64,000 nt of DNA from Desulfuromonas acetoxidans DSM 684 (GCF_000167355.1 NZ_AAEW02000014.1:49159-113158); one strand, 5' to 3'. Counted from the first letter of the stretch, positions 50,714 to 60,926 are shown. Translations and numbers: made by a program. The notes: generated by a model from the sequence alone, not told the origin.

Positions 50714-52328
50714 CTCGTCGCGGCGAGTACTCGTCCTTTCGCTGATAAATTTGTAGCTGGTTCCGCCCTTTCTGTTTGGCACGGTACAGTGCATCATCCG
50801 CCTGGCTGATCAAATGGTCTGCTGTCTGGTATGCATCAGGGATCATACTGCTAACGCCGATGCTGACCGTAATCACCCCGGAACACTTAGATCCACAGTG
50901 TTCCATACCCGAGCCACGGACCACCCCGAGCAAGGCGTCAGCCATGCCCTGCGCTTCCGCCGGATTGGTCATCGGCAACAAGCAGACAAACTCTTCGCCA
51001 CCATAGCGAGCCACCACATCACGCGCGCGCTTGAATTTGTTCTTGAACAGTTGAGCCAACCGGGCAAGACATTCGTCACCCTGCAAATGGCCGTAGCAAT
51101 CATTGTAGATTTTAAAATAATCCACATCAATCATCAGCACAGTCACCCAGTGTTGATGACGACAGGCATCTCGCCATTCGATATCCAGTAGCTCATCAAA
51201 ATAGCGTCGATTGATCAACTCTGTAAGACCGTCGTAGCGGCTGAGTCGTTCCAGTTCCTGCTGAACACTCTCCCGTTCACGAATCTCTTTTTTCAACTCC
51301 TGATTAACCAGATTCAGCTCTTCGGTACGCTCCTTGACGCGTGATTCCAAGGTATTATTCAGCCGATCCAACCGCTTTAACAAATAACCAATCCCGAAAT
51401 ATAGAACGATAAATGTTGCACAGGCCAACACGAACGCAGCTGTCAAAGCCTGTTTCAGCACCAATCGATGTTTCTGTTGCTGCAAGGTATGCCTGCTGAC
51501 CGGCTGAATGTAGCCAATCACTTCATTGTTGAAGTTTTTCAATTCAACAGGACTATAAAACAGATATTCCTCTTTGCCATACGCCTTGATCAGACCTTGT
51601 GCAACCTCCTGTTTGTCGGGGAACTCAGAGATCTCCTTGAACAGCGTCCCTTTCTCTTCCATGAGCAGGTAGTCCCCGTATGTTGGGTAACTGACCCCCT
51701 TAATGCGTTTCTGGTAACTCTTTTTGATCAAGACACCCGTATCAACACCGAGGCTATCGTAGATGAGATTCAAACCGGACAACGGCCTCAGCACAAAAAC
51801 AATGATTCCCTCAAACCGGTTATTTTTGAAAATAGGCCGAGTCAGTCGATACGCCAATCCCCATCGGGCGACGGTCAACCCGTATTGAGGCTGTTTCAGT
51901 GCAAAAGCTCGGGCGACAAAGGGGATATCCAAAGCGGAATCACCGTACATGGCATAACGGGCCGTACGTAACAGCACGGTTCCATCTTTACGGATAAATG
52001 TGATGGAGAAGAAATCGCTGTTCTCTTTTTGCAGTGTGGCTAATTTAACCTGTAATTGTTGATACAGGTTCTGTCGGTCGCCACAAATAAAAGAGTCAAC
52101 AATCGACGGGTTAGTTTTGATGAATCCATCCAGACGAGAATGATAAATATTATGGATGCGGCTTAATTCGCGTTCTGAACTGTTGTGAATAAATCGATCT
52201 ACCTGCTGAATTAGCTCTTTGTGTCGATCAGCCTGTTCATGGACCAGCAGACTGACGAAACCGGCACACAAGATGACCAGAGCCATGATCACCAGCACAA
52301 TGATTTTTGCTCGAATCCCTAACTTCAT
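50703..52328 (-). CDS. Membrane-bound diguanylate cyclase
   Basis: The 541-residue protein has an N-terminal membrane segment (IIVLVIMALVILCAGFVSLL), a periplasmic sensor domain of about 260 residues with a Cache-like ISEFP...SPVELKNFNNEVIGYIQP ending, a second membrane segment (AAFVLACATFIVLYFGIGYLL, about 300-320), a short coiled coil and a GGDEF domain (YDGLTELINRRYFDELL) with an intact GGEEF signature and the I-site RARD five residues before it. It should make c-di-GMP with product inhibition. It stands alone, convergent with gluQ by 11 bp. The start at 52328 has a weak AAGTTGTCACG before it. Confidence 0.92.
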   Translation of the reverse strand: MKLGIRAKIIVLVIMALVILCAGFVSLLVHEQADRHKELIQQVDRFIHNSSERELSRIHNIYHSRLDGFIKTNPSIVDSFICGDRQNLYQQLQVKLATLQKENSDFFSITFIRKDGTVLLRTARYAMYGDSALDIPFVARAFALKQPQYGLTVARWGLAYRLTRPIFKNNRFEGIIVFVLRPLSGLNLIYDSLGVDTGVLIKKSYQKRIKGVSYPTYGDYLLMEEKGTLFKEISEFPDKQEVAQGLIKAYGKEEYLFYSPVELKNFNNEVIGYIQPVSRHTLQQQKHRLVLKQALTAAFVLACATFIVLYFGIGYLLKRLDRLNNTLESRVKERTEELNLVNQELKKEIRERESVQQELERLSRYDGLTELINRRYFDELLDIEWRDACRHQHWVTVLMIDVDYFKIYNDCYGHLQGDECLARLAQLFKNKFKRARDVVARYGGEEFVCLLPMTNPAEAQGMADALLGVVRGSGMEHCGSKCSGVITVSIGVSSMIPDAYQTADHLISQADDALYRAKQKGRNQLQIYQRKDEYSPRRVKG

Positions 52329-52388
52329 CGTGACAACTTAACACAAAACAAACATTTCATAGTCATATCATGACGACGACAACAAACA

Positions 52389-52415
52389 AAAAGGCGGGCC
52401 CGAAGACCCGCCTTT
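52389..52415 (-). terminator. Terminator of sdhCAB
   Basis: Read leftward, AAAGGCGGG and CCCGCCTTT form a stem with a short loop followed by a T-rich TTTTTGTTTG run. It ends 28 bp after the sdhB stop. Confidence 0.85.
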
Positions 52416-52442
52416 CTGATGACATTGTCACTACAATCCAGC

Positions 52443-53183
52443 TTACTTTCCGAGAGCTTTAACGTACTCGCGGTTGGTTTTGGCGATGAATTTGACACTG
52501 ACCCCTTTCGGGCAGGCCGCTTCACACTCGTAGTGGTTGGTGCAGTTACCGAAACCGGCGTTCAGCATGGCTTCGGTCATGTTGTTGACGCGCTCAGCAG
52601 CCTCAATTTCACCCTGAGGCAATACCGCCATCTGGGCAATTTTGGCACTGGTGAACAGCATTGCGCTGCCGTTAGGGCAGGCTGCAACACAGGCACCACA
52701 ACCGATACACTCAGCTGCGTCCATAGCATAATCGGCATCCGGCTTGGAAATCAGAGTCTGATTCGCCTCACCAACTTCACCGGTATACGCAGAAGTGTAA
52801 CCACCGGATTGGATGATGTTATCCAGAGCGGCACGATCAACTGCAAGGTCCTTGATCACCGGGAAAGCCTTGGCACGCCACGGCTCCAAGGTCAGGCTGT
52901 CGCCATCGCTGAATTGACGCATGTGCAGTTGGCATGCCGTGGTCTTCTCTTGAGGACCGTGAGGAATACCATTCACGACACAACCACAGGTACCGCAGAT
53001 ACCTTCGCGGCAGTCGTTATCAAACTCGATGGGCTCAATGCCGCTGGTGATCAGCTCTTCGTTAACCTCATCAAGCATTTCCAGAAAGGAGCTGTCGGGG
53101 CTGACATTTTTAGCCTCGTACTGCTCCAGCTTGCCCTTATCCTCCGGGCCATTTTGGCGCCATACGTAAAGTGTCAGATCCAT
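52443..53183 (-). CDS. sdhB: Succinate dehydrogenase/fumarate reductase iron-sulfur subunit
   Basis: The 246-residue subunit carries the 2Fe-2S site CREGICGTCGCVVNG, the 4Fe-4S site CIGCGACVAACPNG and a 3Fe-4S site with CTNHYECEAACPKG. It passes electrons between the flavoprotein and the membrane haem/quinone subunit. This type (with SdhA of 638 residues and a one-subunit cytochrome b) acts in both directions in Geobacter-like bacteria. The ATG at 53183 shares a base with the sdhA stop. Confidence 0.96.
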   Translation of the reverse strand: MDLTLYVWRQNGPEDKGKLEQYEAKNVSPDSSFLEMLDEVNEELITSGIEPIEFDNDCREGICGTCGCVVNGIPHGPQEKTTACQLHMRQFSDGDSLTLEPWRAKAFPVIKDLAVDRAALDNIIQSGGYTSAYTGEVGEANQTLISKPDADYAMDAAECIGCGACVAACPNGSAMLFTSAKIAQMAVLPQGEIEAAERVNNMTEAMLNAGFGNCTNHYECEAACPKGVSVKFIAKTNREYVKALGK

Positions 53184-55099
53184 TATTTATAACTCCTTAT
53201 CGCAAGTTTAACGTTTTCGAATTTCAACGGCTCTTTGTGCAGCTCAGGTGCCTTGCCTTCACCTTTGTACTCCCAGGCCGCAACATAGCAGAAGTTCTCG
53301 TCGTCACGCATTGCTTCGCCGTCCTCAGTCTGGTATTCCGTACGGAAGTGACCACCACAGGACTCTTTACGGTGCAGCGCGTCTGTCGTCATGATCTCGG
53401 CAAACTCGAGGAAGTCAGCAACACGACCGGCATCTTCCAGCTGGCTGTTACGCGTTCCCTTCTCACCGGTGACCTTGACATTTTTCCAGAACTCTTCACG
53501 CAGCTTGGGAATCTCTTCGAGAGCTTCCTTGAGGCTTTCCTCACTACGTGCCATACCAACTTTCTCCCACATGATCTTACCAAGAGCGCGGGCGAAAGAG
53601 CTGACGGAACGCTTACCATTGACATTCATCAGCTTGTCGATACGGGCCTGAACTTCATCACGGGACTGAGCGAATGCCGCATGATCAGTCGTAACCTCGC
53701 CCGGCTTAACCGTGGCCAGGTAGTTGCCGATGGTGTAAGGGATGACGAAGTAACCGTCAGCCAGACCTTGCATCAGTGCCGAAGCACCGAGACGGTTGGC
53801 ACCGTGAACGGAGAAGTTGGCTTCACCGAGAACAAACAGACCGGGAACGTTACTCATGCAGTTGTAGTCAACCCACAGACCGCCCATGGAGTAGTGCGGT
53901 GCCGGGTAGATACGCATCGGCTGCTTGTAGGCGTTCTCGTCAGTGATCTTCTCGTACATGTCGAACAAGTTGCCGTAACGCTCGCGGATGGTGTCTTCAC
54001 CAACGCGATCAATCGCGCTCTGGTAGTCGAGGTAAACACCACGCTTACCGGGGCCGACACCACGCTCGTCATCACACTGCTCTTTTGCAGCACGTGATGC
54101 AATATCACGAGGAGCCAAGTTACCAAAGGAGGGGTACTTACGCTCAAGGTAGTAGTCACGATCATCTTCAGCAATTTCGCTGGCCGGCTTGTCGCAATCT
54201 TCTTTGCGCTTGGGAACCCAGCAACGACCATCGTTACGCAGAGATTCGGACATCAGGGTCAGTTTGGACTGATGGTCACCGCTTTGCGGAATACAGGTCG
54301 GGTGAATCTGAGTGTAGCAGGGGTTGGCCATGAAAGCGCCTTTTTTAGAAGCTTTCCAGGCAGCGGTAACACTGCAGCCCATGGCATTCGTGGACAGGTA
54401 GAAGACGTTGACATAACCACCGGTGGCCAGAACAACGGCATCGCCCCAGTAAGACTCAAGCTCGCCGGTAACGAGGTTACGAACGGTGATACCTCTGGCG
54501 ACACCGTCTACAACAACGAGGTCCAGCATTTCAGTGCGCTCATGCAGCTTGACAGTACCAGCCTTCACCTGGCGAGACAGGGCCTGGTAGGCACCGAGCA
54601 GCAGCTGCTGTCCGGTTTGACCACGAGCGTAGAATGTACGGGAAACCTGAGCACCACCGAAAGAACGGTTGGCCAGCAGACCACTGTACTCACGAGCGAA
54701 AGGAACGCCTTGAGCCACACATTGGTCAATGATGTTGTTGGAGACCTGAGCCAGACGCCAGACGTCAGCCTCACGAGCACGGAAGTCACCACCTTTGATG
54801 GTGTCATAGAACAGGCGGAAAACACTGTCACCATCATTGTGGTAGTTTTTGGCAGCGTTGATACCACCTTGAGCCGCGATACTGTGAGCGCGACGTGCAC
54901 TATCCTGGTAGCAGAAAGCTTCGACGTTGTAGCCAAGCTCACCCATGGTTGCTGCAGCAGCACCACCGGCCAGACCGGTTCCGACAACGAGAACTTTGTA
55001 CTTACGCTTGTTCGCCGGGTTAACCAGCTTCATGTCAAAGCGATGCTTATCCCAAGATTTTTCAATAGGTCCAGTCGGACATTTTCCATCAAGAATCAC
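53183..55099 (-). CDS. sdhA: Succinate dehydrogenase/fumarate reductase flavoprotein subunit
   Basis: The 638-residue flavoprotein has [22 protein letters not shown] (FAD binding), [20 protein letters not shown] with the FAD-linked histidine region, an active-site [13 protein letters not shown] and [18 protein letters not shown] near the C-terminal FAD part. It catalyses succinate/fumarate interconversion. An unusually long N-terminal lead of about 30 residues precedes the FAD motif, typical of the epsilon/deltaproteobacterial and Bacteroides type. Its end overlaps sdhB by one base (TAATG). Confidence 0.97.
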   Translation of the reverse strand: MILDGKCPTGPIEKSWDKHRFDMKLVNPANKRKYKVLVVGTGLAGGAAAATMGELGYNVEAFCYQDSARRAHSIAAQGGINAAKNYHNDGDSVFRLFYDTIKGGDFRAREADVWRLAQVSNNIIDQCVAQGVPFAREYSGLLANRSFGGAQVSRTFYARGQTGQQLLLGAYQALSRQVKAGTVKLHERTEMLDLVVVDGVARGITVRNLVTGELESYWGDAVVLATGGYVNVFYLSTNAMGCSVTAAWKASKKGAFMANPCYTQIHPTCIPQSGDHQSKLTLMSESLRNDGRCWVPKRKEDCDKPASEIAEDDRDYYLERKYPSFGNLAPRDIASRAAKEQCDDERGVGPGKRGVYLDYQSAIDRVGEDTIRERYGNLFDMYEKITDENAYKQPMRIYPAPHYSMGGLWVDYNCMSNVPGLFVLGEANFSVHGANRLGASALMQGLADGYFVIPYTIGNYLATVKPGEVTTDHAAFAQSRDEVQARIDKLMNVNGKRSVSSFARALGKIMWEKVGMARSEESLKEALEEIPKLREEFWKNVKVTGEKGTRNSQLEDAGRVADFLEFAEIMTTDALHRKESCGGHFRTEYQTEDGEAMRDDENFCYVAAWEYKGEGKAPELHKEPLKFENVKLAIRSYK

Positions 55100-55110
55100 G
55101 ATGTACCCTC

Positions 55111-55788
55111 CTAAACTTTAATCAGGCCCAGAAGTATGGACACCGGAATAGAGATAAAACCAACAAACACGACGATAGCCGCTGCACGACCGATTTTTTC
55201 CATGGTCGGCAGAGTGTTGCTGCCAAGCAGACCCAGAGTCTGGAACAGGCTTTGTACACCGTGGCTCAGGTGAAGCAGCAGAGTCACCATGGCAGCGATG
55301 TAGATCAAGCTGATGAAGAATTTCTGGAAGCTCAGGACCATCATGGTGAAGACATCGTTACGACCCAGCGCATCCAGAGGCAGGACACCAACGGAGATCT
55401 CAGGGTTGGTCAGATGCATGGTGAAGTGAAACAGATGGTAAACGGCAAAAGCCAGAATCGCCAGACCGGTGTAGATCATGGTCTCGGCACCAAACGAAGT
55501 ACGGATATTCTTCTTCTGGTTGTAATCGATGGGACGAGCCGCACGATTTTCCAGAGTCAGCTGAATACCGAAAAAGATATGCAGCCCGAAAAGGCCAAGC
55601 AGCACCAGGCGAAAGATCCAAACCAGGGGACCCAACGCATGTAAGTGCTCAGCGTACGCATTGATACCGTCCGCACCAACAAAAATGGACGAGTTACCAA
55701 GCAGGTGAACGATGACAAAGCCGACCAGACACAAACCGGTCACTGCCATCACGAGCTTTCTTCCAATAGAGCTTTGAAGCATTTGCAT
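55111..55788 (-). CDS. sdhC: Succinate dehydrogenase/fumarate reductase cytochrome b subunit
   Basis: The 225-residue protein has five membrane segments with haem-ligand histidines ([58 protein letters not shown]) in the pattern of the two-haem cytochrome b of type B complexes. It anchors SdhAB in the inner membrane and exchanges electrons with menaquinone. It is the first gene of sdhCAB; sdhA follows after 11 bp. The ATG at 55788 follows the AAGGATAGGT site. Confidence 0.95.
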   Translation of the reverse strand: MQMLQSSIGRKLVMAVTGLCLVGFVIVHLLGNSSIFVGADGINAYAEHLHALGPLVWIFRLVLLGLFGLHIFFGIQLTLENRAARPIDYNQKKNIRTSFGAETMIYTGLAILAFAVYHLFHFTMHLTNPEISVGVLPLDALGRNDVFTMMVLSFQKFFISLIYIAAMVTLLLHLSHGVQSLFQTLGLLGSNTLPTMEKIGRAAAIVVFVGFISIPVSILLGLIKV

Positions 55789-56014
55789 AACGAAATACCT
55801 ATCCTTAATAGTTTGTTCTGAACCGGAACTCTTTCCAGACTCTTTCTGGAAAAATCCCTGTCCTGTCGAAACGCCACTTTAGAAGCAGTGTTCAGGATGG
55901 CGGCGGCCTCCAACTTACAAATTTCATCAACATTCTTACCCCCTTAACAAGTTAAAAAATCAAATAAGCCCCCGGTCGCAATTACCACCTGGCGGGGATC
56001 ACATATTAGCGCCC

Positions 56015-56043
56015 ATCTTAAACATCGTTTTAAAAAATTGCAA
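56015..56043 (-). promoter_or_regulatory. Promoter upstream of sdhCAB
   Basis: Read leftward, TTGCAA (56038-56043) and TAAGAT (56015-56020) have 17-bp spacing. The leader to sdhC would be about 220 nt. The stretch 55789-56014 shows no other element that I can support. A GTATAC operator pair lies just upstream of the -35. Confidence 0.45.
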
Positions 56044-56050
56044 AAAGAAA

Positions 56051-56085
56051 TTGTATACAGTGTGCATTTTCTTAGCTGTATACAG
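56051..56085. promoter_or_regulatory. Two GntR-like GTATAC operators
   Basis: TTGTATACAG (56051-56060) and the perfect palindrome CTGTATACAG (56076-56085) are centred 25 bp apart, just upstream of the putative sdhCAB -35 and at the 3' end of the TauE/SafE gene. Their TnGTATACAn core suits a GntR/FadR-type regulator. Confidence 0.55.
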
Positions 56086-56102
56086 ATTGTCTGAGAAGGG
56101 TC

Positions 56103-56858
56103 TTATGCCAGGAAAAGTCGCACGGCACACAGCAGGACAACAAGGGTCACAACCCGGCGTAACCAGTGATGTCCCTTGAGAACAGCCAGCCGCGCAGCCA
56201 TGGCACCGCCACAGGCATTGCCGACCGCCAGCACACCACCGACCAGCCAATCAACCTGACCGTTCCAGGCAAAGATGGCCAGAGCCGGCAGATTAAGGAT
56301 CAACACGACAACCACCTTAAGCACATTTCCCTGCACCAGATCCAACCCAACCATCAACACAACACTGAGGATCAGAAATCCGACGCCGGCCTGAACAAAC
56401 CCGCCATAGAGCCCAACAACAAAAAAGCCCACCAGCAACAGGATGGAACGCAGTCTCGGGTGGTCGGAAAAACAGCCCTGAAAGCGTCGTGCCGGATCAA
56501 AAGTGGTCAGCAGCAAAACCAGCACCATAACGGCAGCCAGTACCTGTTTAAACAGGCTATCATCCATCTCTACCGCCAGTTGAGCACCGATCACCGCACC
56601 AATTACCGCCGGCACCGAGCACAGCAATGCCAGCCGCCAAGAGAGCACACCACTGCGATGAAAGCTTTTCAGAGCAAAAATATTTTGGACGACAATGGCC
56701 ACCCGATTGGTGCCATTAGCAACCGTTGGTGGAAGTCCGAGAAAAATCAGCAGGGGCAAGGTCAGCAGTGAACCGCCCCCGGCGAGAATATTGAGAAAGC
56801 CACTGACCACACCAACTGCCGCCAATGCGACAAGTTGCCACCAGATCAGGTCGATCAT
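56103..56858 (-). CDS. TauE/SafE (TSUP) family permease
   Basis: The 251-residue protein has about eight membrane segments in two related halves: AVGVVSGFLNILAGGGSLLTLPLLIFLGLPPTVANGTNR in the first and GLYGGFVQAGVGFLILSVVLMVGLDLVQGNVLKV in the second, with the family's GG and LP motifs. TSUP proteins carry sulfite, sulfonates or other organic anions out of or into cells; this one cannot be assigned. The ATG at 56858 overlaps the tcdA stop by ATGA, so it is cotranscribed with tcdA and tatD. Confidence 0.88.
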   Translation of the reverse strand: MIDLIWWQLVALAAVGVVSGFLNILAGGGSLLTLPLLIFLGLPPTVANGTNRVAIVVQNIFALKSFHRSGVLSWRLALLCSVPAVIGAVIGAQLAVEMDDSLFKQVLAAVMVLVLLLTTFDPARRFQGCFSDHPRLRSILLLVGFFVVGLYGGFVQAGVGFLILSVVLMVGLDLVQGNVLKVVVVLILNLPALAIFAWNGQVDWLVGGVLAVGNACGGAMAARLAVLKGHHWLRRVVTLVVLLCAVRLFLA

Positions 56859-57604
56859 GACGACACACCTGCAAGGCGGTTGATAACAAAACCGGCCATC
56901 ATCAAACCAAACACAGGCGGAACGGTTGACAATGACCCCATGGGCGGCCGCTGCACCACAACCCCTTTTTGCCGCGGTGCCGACGGTCGGGTTGAATCCG
57001 GTAAGTACTCTTCGGTGGAATAGACCACCGGTACACCGTTCTCCACACCGCGCTTTCGCAACTCTTTGCGCATAATCCGGGCCAGACGGCAGTTGTGCGT
57101 TTCAAACAGATCCGCCTGGAGAATTTTCCCGGTATCGGTTTTATTGGCCGCGCCCATGGAGGAGATCACCGGGAGCTGTCGCTCTTTGCACTGCCTGATA
57201 AGGTCAAGTTTGGCGGTGATAGTATCGATACAATCGAGGACAAAATCAAAGGGTTCAGCCAAAAGAGCCGGACCCGACTCCGGCGTATAACGTTGGCATA
57301 ACGCTGTGATCCGTAACGAGGGATTGATCATCCGGCAGCGCTCTGCCGCCACCTCGACCTTAACCCGGTCCACGGTGGAATCCAGAGCAAACAGTTGGCG
57401 GTTGATATTGGTAACACACACCCGGTCATAATCAATCAGGGTCAGAGCTCCGATACCGGAGCGGGCCAACGCTTCAACCGCATAACTACCGACACCACCC
57501 ATGCCGAACACTGCCACATGACTCTGCGCCAGCCTAATCAAACCCTGCTCCCCGAGCAACAACTCACTGCGGCTGAACCGCTGTATATCTGACTCTGTCG
57601 TCAT
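56855..57604 (-). CDS. tcdA: tRNA threonylcarbamoyladenosine dehydratase TcdA
   Basis: The 249-residue ThiF/MoeB-fold protein has FSRSELLLGEQGL, the nucleotide-binding FGMGGVGSYAVEALARSGIG, DYDRVCVTNINRQLFAL and DCIDTITAKLDLI, all in the TcdA (CsdL/YgdL) form. It uses ATP to convert N6-threonylcarbamoyladenosine at tRNA position 37 to the cyclic form. It lacks the extra cysteine domain of MoeB. Overlaps on both sides (ATGA with tatD and with the TSUP gene) show tight co-translation. Confidence 0.9.
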   Translation of the reverse strand: MTTESDIQRFSRSELLLGEQGLIRLAQSHVAVFGMGGVGSYAVEALARSGIGALTLIDYDRVCVTNINRQLFALDSTVDRVKVEVAAERCRMINPSLRITALCQRYTPESGPALLAEPFDFVLDCIDTITAKLDLIRQCKERQLPVISSMGAANKTDTGKILQADLFETHNCRLARIMRKELRKRGVENGVPVVYSTEEYLPDSTRPSAPRQKGVVVQRPPMGSLSTVPPVFGLMMAGFVINRLAGVSS

Positions 57605-58329
57605 CTTGTCTCTCCGTGCGGCACACGCAAAATGCGCCGGGCATTCTCATCGGTGATCCGGATCGCCTGGTGCCGGTCCCAGTCGCGCAACCGCGCAACC
57701 TGATCGAGGATTTGATTCCAGGCCAGCCCCCAATCGCCACACGGCTGACGCCACGGCGCATCCGTTTCAATCAGTAAGGAGTCCTCGGAGACCGCCCGAA
57801 CCACATCAACCAGTTTTTTCGCCGCCGGATCAAGAATCAAGCGGCCCACGCCCACCGCCAGATTCAGTCGCTCCAGTTGTCGAGCGATCTCAACACTGCC
57901 GTAAAAACCGTGCACCACGCCACCGACACGATCAATCCGTTCCTGCTCAAGCATGGGAATCAATTTATCAAAGCTGCGCACTGCATGAAGAACCACGGGT
58001 TTATCACAGGCCACGGCCAGCCGCAACTGACAACGCAGCACCTGCTCCTGGATCTCCATCGACACGGCGAGCCGCTTGTCCAATCCGATCTCGCCAACAG
58101 CCACGACACCGGCCCCGGCAAGCTGACGCCGTAGATGATCTTCGGTTGTCTTTTGCCACTGATGGGCGTGTTGCGGATGAACCCCCAGCGCCAGCCACTG
58201 CTGCGGATTATGATCATGCAAACGACGCAGTTGCGGCCAGTCCGCTTCGCTGATGGCCGCAGCCAAACAGGGCGTCACATAGCGATCAGTTGCTCTGAGT
58301 CGCTGAACATGGAGGTGGGTATCAAACAA
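57601..58329 (-). CDS. tatD: TatD-family metal-dependent hydrolase
   Basis: The 242-residue protein has the TatD metal site DTHLHV at the start, AVGEIGLDKR, VLHAVR and LIETDAPWRQP. TatD proteins are 3'-5' DNases acting in DNA repair; the family also includes other hydrolases. The QRLRATDRYVT loop shows it is one of the shorter, less studied TatD-like forms. The ATG at 58329 is divergent from the TSCPD gene. The intergenic 58330-58478 shows no clear promoter. Confidence 0.85.
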   Translation of the reverse strand: MFDTHLHVQRLRATDRYVTPCLAAAISEADWPQLRRLHDHNPQQWLALGVHPQHAHQWQKTTEDHLRRQLAGAGVVAVGEIGLDKRLAVSMEIQEQVLRCQLRLAVACDKPVVLHAVRSFDKLIPMLEQERIDRVGGVVHGFYGSVEIARQLERLNLAVGVGRLILDPAAKKLVDVVRAVSEDSLLIETDAPWRQPCGDWGLAWNQILDQVARLRDWDRHQAIRITDENARRILRVPHGETR

Positions 58330-58478
58330 GGGCGGCTCCTAGAGGGTAAAGCGACACGCAGCTTTGAACGGTCCTCTACCACGCATCGCCATTGCTATTT
58401 CAGCGGCAGTGTGTTAAAGATGCGTACGATAATTCAGATAATTGAATATCTTGACAATAGAATCAACGAGGGACCTCC

Positions 58479-58739
58479 ATGACCTACCAGTTCAAACCCA
58501 ACGGCTGCTGTGCTAAACAGATCAAAATCACCACGGATAACGACACCATCAGCGAGGTCAAATTCATTGGCGGCTGCCGTGGCAACACCGCTGGTATCGA
58601 ACGCCTGATCCGCAACCAAAAAATCAGTGACGTCGCCCAGACCCTGCGCGGCATTACCTGTCGCGGCACCACCAGCTGCCCGGATCAACTCGCCATTGCC
58701 CTTGAACAGATCATGGACCAGGACTCTTCTGCAGCCTGA
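58479..58739 (+). CDS. TSCPD-domain protein (TIGR03905-like)
   Basis: The 86-residue protein reads YQFKPNGCCAKQIKITTDNDTISEVKFIGGCRGNTAGIERLI...ITCRGTTSCPDQLAIAL. The TSCPD motif and conserved cysteine pairs match the short family found alone or fused to ribonucleotide reductases; no role is established. The ATG at 58479 has GAGGGACCTCC before it. The gene ends TGATCA, with its stop adjacent to the stop of the convergent barrel gene. Confidence 0.85.
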   Translation: MTYQFKPNGCCAKQIKITTDNDTISEVKFIGGCRGNTAGIERLIRNQKISDVAQTLRGITCRGTTSCPDQLAIALEQIMDQDSSAA

Positions 58740-59993
58740 TCAAAAGCTGTAACGCACCCCGGCATACACGTTGGTATTGTCCTCAAACTGGCCGAAAAAG
58801 GTGTGGGGAACGTCTCCGAAGAACAGGTTGGCTCCCAGATACAAACTGACAGCATCGCTGGCTTTATATTTGACATGGGGACGCAGATAACTGTCCCGGT
58901 CCGAAGGTGACCAATAGCTAAACAGGGAAAGCTCCAGATTCTGATTGAGCAACTGACGGGTAAGGCGCAGAGTCAGGACATGGCGATCCTCATCACGAGC
59001 TGCCATCCCCTCCGGCAGGGTACGTCGATAGGCAGAATAGTCCTGCATATATTCCAGATAATATTGCAGCGCTGCTGAAAAATTGCGGACGATCTCACGC
59101 TCATAGCCAACCAGCACTCGCATTTCACTGTTTGGCACCATGGCATCATCACCCCGCCGATCCTCCCGGGAATCGTAATAACCGGTTTCCAGATTAACAA
59201 CCCCACCGGCAATACTGCCCCGCACACTTGCGCCAAAGACCCGCAATTTTGGAAAATAAGAGCGGTACACGACATCCACACCCTGGGGGCTCTTCCAATA
59301 ACCGTCATAGGCATAAGCCGCCCATTCAACCCCTTCGACATTCCGCGAAATACGCAGATGCCACTCATCTTCGCGCAACCACTCTGTGCGCTGATCAACA
59401 GCCATGTCATCCCCGCTACCAGCACGCCGACCCAACATGGGATTCCAGTATGAGATCCGTTCACCCGAGATGTAACGATCGGCATCAAAGCGCGGCACAT
59501 AGATCACGTCAATATTGGCCCAGGACGGATAAAAACTAAACATGGCGGCATCGGACGGCGCTTTGAGGTATTCAACATCGCGGCCAATGAAAAAGGATTG
59601 CCAGTCTTTGGGAAACAGGTCGTTGATAAACAGCAGATCACCGGTTCCCCAAGTGAGAATCTGCCGCCCGAGCTTGACATCGAGAAAGTAAAAGGGCGTC
59701 AGGAGAACATTGGCTTCACGCAGATCGAGCACCCCGTGACCACGTTCCAGGTCCTGATCCGTCTCACCGGCGGCCTCATCGCCAACAAGATCAGCACGAA
59801 ACTGCCAGATGGCCAGATCCGACATATGATTGAGGTCCAACTGCAGACGCAGTTCGTTGAGAATCGCCCGTCGCTCTACCGCATCGTCCTGAAGACGCAT
59901 GCCACTGCGCCCATCGATAAAACCGTGCACTTGCCAGCCCCAGGCAGCAGAAGCCCACAACAACAGCACCAGCGCCAGTCCCCATCGCTTCAT
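58740..59993 (-). CDS. Outer membrane beta-barrel protein of an RND exporter trio
   Basis: The 417-residue protein has a signal peptide (to about SAAWGW), then alternating amphipathic strands with many aromatic residues and a terminal YAGVRYSF, whose final phenylalanine is the outer-membrane targeting signal. The EANVLLTPFYFLDVKLGRQILTWGTGDLLFINDLF segment resembles DUF1302-type porins. It is the third gene of an RND-LolA-like-barrel set and may be the outer-membrane receiver or conduit of a lipid-like cargo. The cargo is unknown. The start ATG at 59993 has GGAGGGACGTGGC upstream. Confidence 0.8.
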   Translation of the reverse strand: MKRWGLALVLLLWASAAWGWQVHGFIDGRSGMRLQDDAVERRAILNELRLQLDLNHMSDLAIWQFRADLVGDEAAGETDQDLERGHGVLDLREANVLLTPFYFLDVKLGRQILTWGTGDLLFINDLFPKDWQSFFIGRDVEYLKAPSDAAMFSFYPSWANIDVIYVPRFDADRYISGERISYWNPMLGRRAGSGDDMAVDQRTEWLREDEWHLRISRNVEGVEWAAYAYDGYWKSPQGVDVVYRSYFPKLRVFGASVRGSIAGGVVNLETGYYDSREDRRGDDAMVPNSEMRVLVGYEREIVRNFSAALQYYLEYMQDYSAYRRTLPEGMAARDEDRHVLTLRLTRQLLNQNLELSLFSYWSPSDRDSYLRPHVKYKASDAVSLYLGANLFFGDVPHTFFGQFEDNTNVYAGVRYSF

Positions 59994-60077
59994 GCCACGT
60001 CCCTCCTTCGATCCATCATTGCAAACCGCGACCAGCCCGATGTCATGCCAGCCTGGGCTGGTCGCAAAATGTGCGCG

Positions 60078-60860
60078 CTATTGAACTTCCCGTGGTGGGC
60101 GGCGCAAAAAGCGCTCGGTGAAGATCCGGCTGCTCAAGCCAATATTATATTCCACGTCACGGAATTCATTGCGTGTCACACTACCGGAGGCCAGATCTCG
60201 CGCCTCGGAGACCGTGACAGTGGCAAAGCCTTGAATCTCTTCAACGTTCAGTGCCTCGACCTCACGGTACTTGTTACCGCTATGATCATAATAGTGGGCG
60301 ATCATCGGCAGGAACGTACTCTTGTCGATATCGACCACATAGTGTGAAAACTCGACAGAGCCCGGATCTTTCGGCACATTATCGATACGATACACCGTGT
60401 CCGTCTCTTCAACCAACGTGTGAACATCTTCTTCCGGGCTGCGTCCGGAAACATCCTCATAAAGAAAATCAGAACCGACGAAGCTGGTGCGTTTGTCACC
60501 CGGTGCAATCCTTTTTTTCAGATTCAGGGCCGGCAGCCACAACCAGCGATCGTCATCACGGCCGATGTTTTTCCATACCAGGTAAGCCATTTTGTACACA
60601 TCGGCCGGAGCCTTGAAATAGGTGTAGAATTTCTGGTCGCCATTGTCTTCGTTGTAACGAAGCTGTGTAAATTCACGAACGCGGACATCGCCTCCTTTGG
60701 CAGTAATGGTCATCTTGACCATCGCCCGACCATCCTTTCCAGAATAGTAGGACGCCTGATTGGCCTGGTCGATAATTTCATCCGCAGTTAACGCATAGCT
60801 CAGTGAGGAGACAACGAGCAGTAACATCAACGTCATTATGCTGAAACGAACAGAGTTCAT
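60078..60860 (-). CDS. LolA-like outer membrane lipoprotein-sorting protein
   Basis: The 260-residue protein has a signal peptide (LMLLLVVSSLSYA) and a half-barrel fold of the LolA-like group, with DEIIDQANQASYYSGKDGRAMVKMTI, FKAPADVYKMAYLVWKN and SFVGSDFLYEDVSGR. Members are periplasmic carriers found beside MMPL-type RND exporters. It probably accepts cargo from the RND protein and hands it to the outer membrane. The ATG at 60860 follows AAGGAGATTCATC. It lies 66 bp after the RND gene and 84 bp before the barrel gene. Confidence 0.82.
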   Translation of the reverse strand: MNSVRFSIMTLMLLLVVSSLSYALTADEIIDQANQASYYSGKDGRAMVKMTITAKGGDVRVREFTQLRYNEDNGDQKFYTYFKAPADVYKMAYLVWKNIGRDDDRWLWLPALNLKKRIAPGDKRTSFVGSDFLYEDVSGRSPEEDVHTLVEETDTVYRIDNVPKDPGSVEFSHYVVDIDKSTFLPMIAHYYDHSGNKYREVEALNVEEIQGFATVTVSEARDLASGSVTRNEFRDVEYNIGLSSRIFTERFLRRPPREVQ

Positions 60861-60926
60861 GATGAATCTCCTTGTGGTGATAATTTTTAAGTCAAATCCA
60901 CAGTTTTTTTGCTGAAATCTCAGCGG

